Source: Actinomycetota bacterium
Lineage (GTDB): Bacteria > Actinomycetota > Thermoleophilia > Gaiellales > Gaiellaceae
Reading direction: 5' to 3'
NCBI GenBank assembly: GCA_019234175.1
Contig: JAFALP010000087.1
Location: 1 to 5,813 of the forward strand
DNA length: 5,813 nucleotides
Made by a program: the position numbers and the translations under genes
Notes under the pieces: generated by a model
The model's database searches: none
What the model was told of the DNA's origin: nothing
Seen by the model: only the letters and a program-made list of their open reading frames with translations
Part shown: positions 4,976 through 5,813 of the stretch, in pieces
Layout: each line of letters begins with the position of its first letter
Position numbering within the stretch: position 1 is the stretch's first letter

Positions 4976-4996
4976 TGAGGTGGATGGGCGATTAGC

Positions 4997-5752
4997 TCAC
5001 GCGCCGGAGCTCAATGCAAGTGTGAATCGCGGATCCGACGCCGTCGCCTCGAGGCGCTCGAAATGGCGGTCGGCGTGGTCGACGAAGTCGAAGTCGAGCG
5101 CCGAGAGCCGCTGCTGGACGGCGCCCCACATCGCCTCCCGGAAGTCCGACATGAACCGCATCAGGACGACCTCGTCGGGCTCGTCGTCCGCGACCGGGAA
5201 GTCGTTGTTCACCGCGAAGTTTGCGAGGTCGAAGTCGGGGTCGCCCATGCCCGCGTACTCCCAGTCGACGAGGAAGAGGCGCTCGCCGTCGTGGACGAAG
5301 TTCGCGGGGAGGAGGTCGTTGTGGCACGCGGCGAGCGGACGGGCGCCGAGGCGCGATTCGACCCGGCGGGCGATCGACTGCGCCCAGCGGAACTGCGGCG
5401 GCTCGTTGATCTCCGCGTACGCCTCGACGACGCGGAAGACGTCGAAGCGCCCGGGGATCGGCGGGCCCGCGTGGAGACGCGCAAGCAGCGTCTCGCCCTC
5501 TGCGCGTGTGAGGCGCCCGACCTCACCCTCGAGGAAGCGCGTCACGAGGAACCCCTCTGGCTCGAGGAAGTCGACGACCTCGGGGCCGATGCCGAGCCGC
5601 GCCGCGTTCTCGGTCGCGGCCCGCTCGACGGCGCGGTCGATCCCGAGCCGCTCCGTGTCGTTGCCGCCGATCCGCAGGACGAACGCCTCGTTGCCGAAGG
5701 TCAGCTTGTAGTTGCGGTTCGTGATGCCGCCCCCGAGCCGCTCGATCCTCAT
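4997..5752 (-). CDS. Choline/ethanolamine kinase-like phosphotransferase (APH superfamily)
   Basis: This 251-residue protein has the eukaryotic-like kinase fold of the aminoglycoside phosphotransferase/choline kinase group. It shows a glycine-rich nucleotide loop (LGGGITNRNYKL, 6-17), FVLRIGG (24-30) with Arg in the usual choline-kinase position, and a Glu-containing helix near 40-53. The hinge is at FLVTRFLEG (68-76). The catalytic loop is CHNDLLPANF (H144, D146, N151). The metal-binding segment LVDWEYAGMGDPDFDLANF (161-179) has D163, and its DWEYAG...DFDLA pattern is typical of choline/ethanolamine kinases rather than aminoglycoside-resistance enzymes. It would transfer phosphate from ATP to an amino-alcohol such as choline, ethanolamine or a related compound in the cytoplasm. 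It is slightly shorter than classic choline kinases. The ATG at 5752 begins right before the glycine loop, so little or no N-terminal extension exists; a longer start cannot be excluded. No good Shine-Dalgarno precedes it. It lies 33 bases upstream of the permease and probably leads that operon. Confidence 0.87.
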   Translation of the reverse strand: MRIERLGGGITNRNYKLTFGNEAFVLRIGGNDTERLGIDRAVERAATENAARLGIGPEVVDFLEPEGFLVTRFLEGEVGRLTRAEGETLLARLHAGPPIPGRFDVFRVVEAYAEINEPPQFRWAQSIARRVESRLGARPLAACHNDLLPANFVHDGERLFLVDWEYAGMGDPDFDLANFAVNNDFPVADDEPDEVVLMRFMSDFREAMWGAVQQRLSALDFDFVDHADRHFERLEATASDPRFTLALSSGA

Positions 5753-5773
5753 GCGCTTGTCACGCTTCCGTTA

Positions 5774-5788
5774 CGGTGCCTGGCACCG
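5774..5788. repeat. Perfect short palindrome (7-bp arms, 1-nt centre)
   Basis: CGGTGCC (5774-5780) and GGCACCG (5782-5788) form a perfect inverted repeat around a single base, 21 bases upstream of the kinase start codon. It is followed on the plus strand by GGTTTTCCCC. Symmetry and position fit either a regulator-binding site for the kinase-permease unit or one copy of a dispersed REP-like palindrome. GGTGCCTGGCACC-type palindromes recur in several bacterial genomes, as I recall. Only one copy is visible in this window, so neither reading can be decided. Confidence 0.45.
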
Positions 5789-5813
5789 GTTTTCCCCTGC
5801 TGGCTGCCGATTC

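Noticed and set aside
4091..4978. Plus-strand open frame of 295 residues opposite the permease
   Set aside because: It is extremely charged (Arg, Asp, Glu, His) without domain signals; it is the mirror image of hydrophobic permease codons.
4869..5711. Plus-strand open frame of 280 residues opposite the kinase
   Set aside because: It is a Ser/Arg/Ala-rich shadow translation; the minus-strand frame carries intact kinase motifs.
4997..5752. Aminoglycoside-resistance phosphotransferase
   Set aside because: The DWEYAG...DFDLA segment and GGITNRNY loop match choline/ethanolamine kinase-like proteins better, and the permease context suggests metabolism rather than resistance.
1..5813. CRISPR array, tRNA, rRNA or insertion sequence
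   Set aside because: No regularly spaced direct repeats, cloverleaf-like segments, rRNA signatures, transposase motifs or terminal inverted repeats were seen on either strand.

Overview
This window is a high-GC chromosomal segment with strongly G/C-biased third codon positions, GTG and TTG starts, and several transcription units whose first gene has no Shine-Dalgarno sequence. That pattern and the protein repertoire suggest an actinomycete-type organism. The style of the proteins suggests the Thermoleophilia (Gaiellales/Solirubrobacterales) in particular, but the sequence alone cannot settle the taxon. I see no mobile element, CRISPR array, tRNA or rRNA.

Layout from left to right. (1) Positions 1-522 hold the C-terminal third of a dihydrolipoamide dehydrogenase-type flavoprotein, closed by a textbook intrinsic terminator at 618-659. 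(2) A -10-like hexamer at 665-670 starts a two-gene unit. It encodes a 63-aa basic small membrane protein (677-868), translationally coupled through a 4-base GTGA overlap to a 260-aa ferritin-like putative diiron protein (865-1647). (3) Facing it tail-to-tail, with only 2 bases between stop codons, is an exported-looking protein with conserved His motifs (2237-1650, minus strand). (4) A 60-bp divergent intergenic region carries promoter-like elements and an inverted repeat. It separates that gene from a compact three-gene operon of overlapping genes: an ArsR-family winged-helix regulator (2298-2618), an SRPBCC/AHSA1-type ligand-binding protein (2602-3063) and a YCII-like small protein (3063-3368). 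(5) A strong hairpin without a T-tract (3376-3405) lies between that operon and a convergent minus-strand pair. The pair is a choline/ethanolamine kinase-like phosphotransferase (5752-4997) followed by a 12-TM APC-superfamily permease (4963-3419).

How the genes may work together. The ArsR-SRPBCC-YCII cluster looks like a self-regulated small-molecule response operon of unknown ligand. The kinase-permease pair looks like an uptake-and-phosphorylation module for an amine or amino-alcohol substrate. The small membrane protein and diiron protein form a coupled pair of unknown function. Nothing here amounts to a clearly new multi-gene system. The most intriguing items are the membrane-protein/diiron pair, the exported His-motif protein, the compact terminator-promoter junction, and a short perfect palindrome near the right edge.
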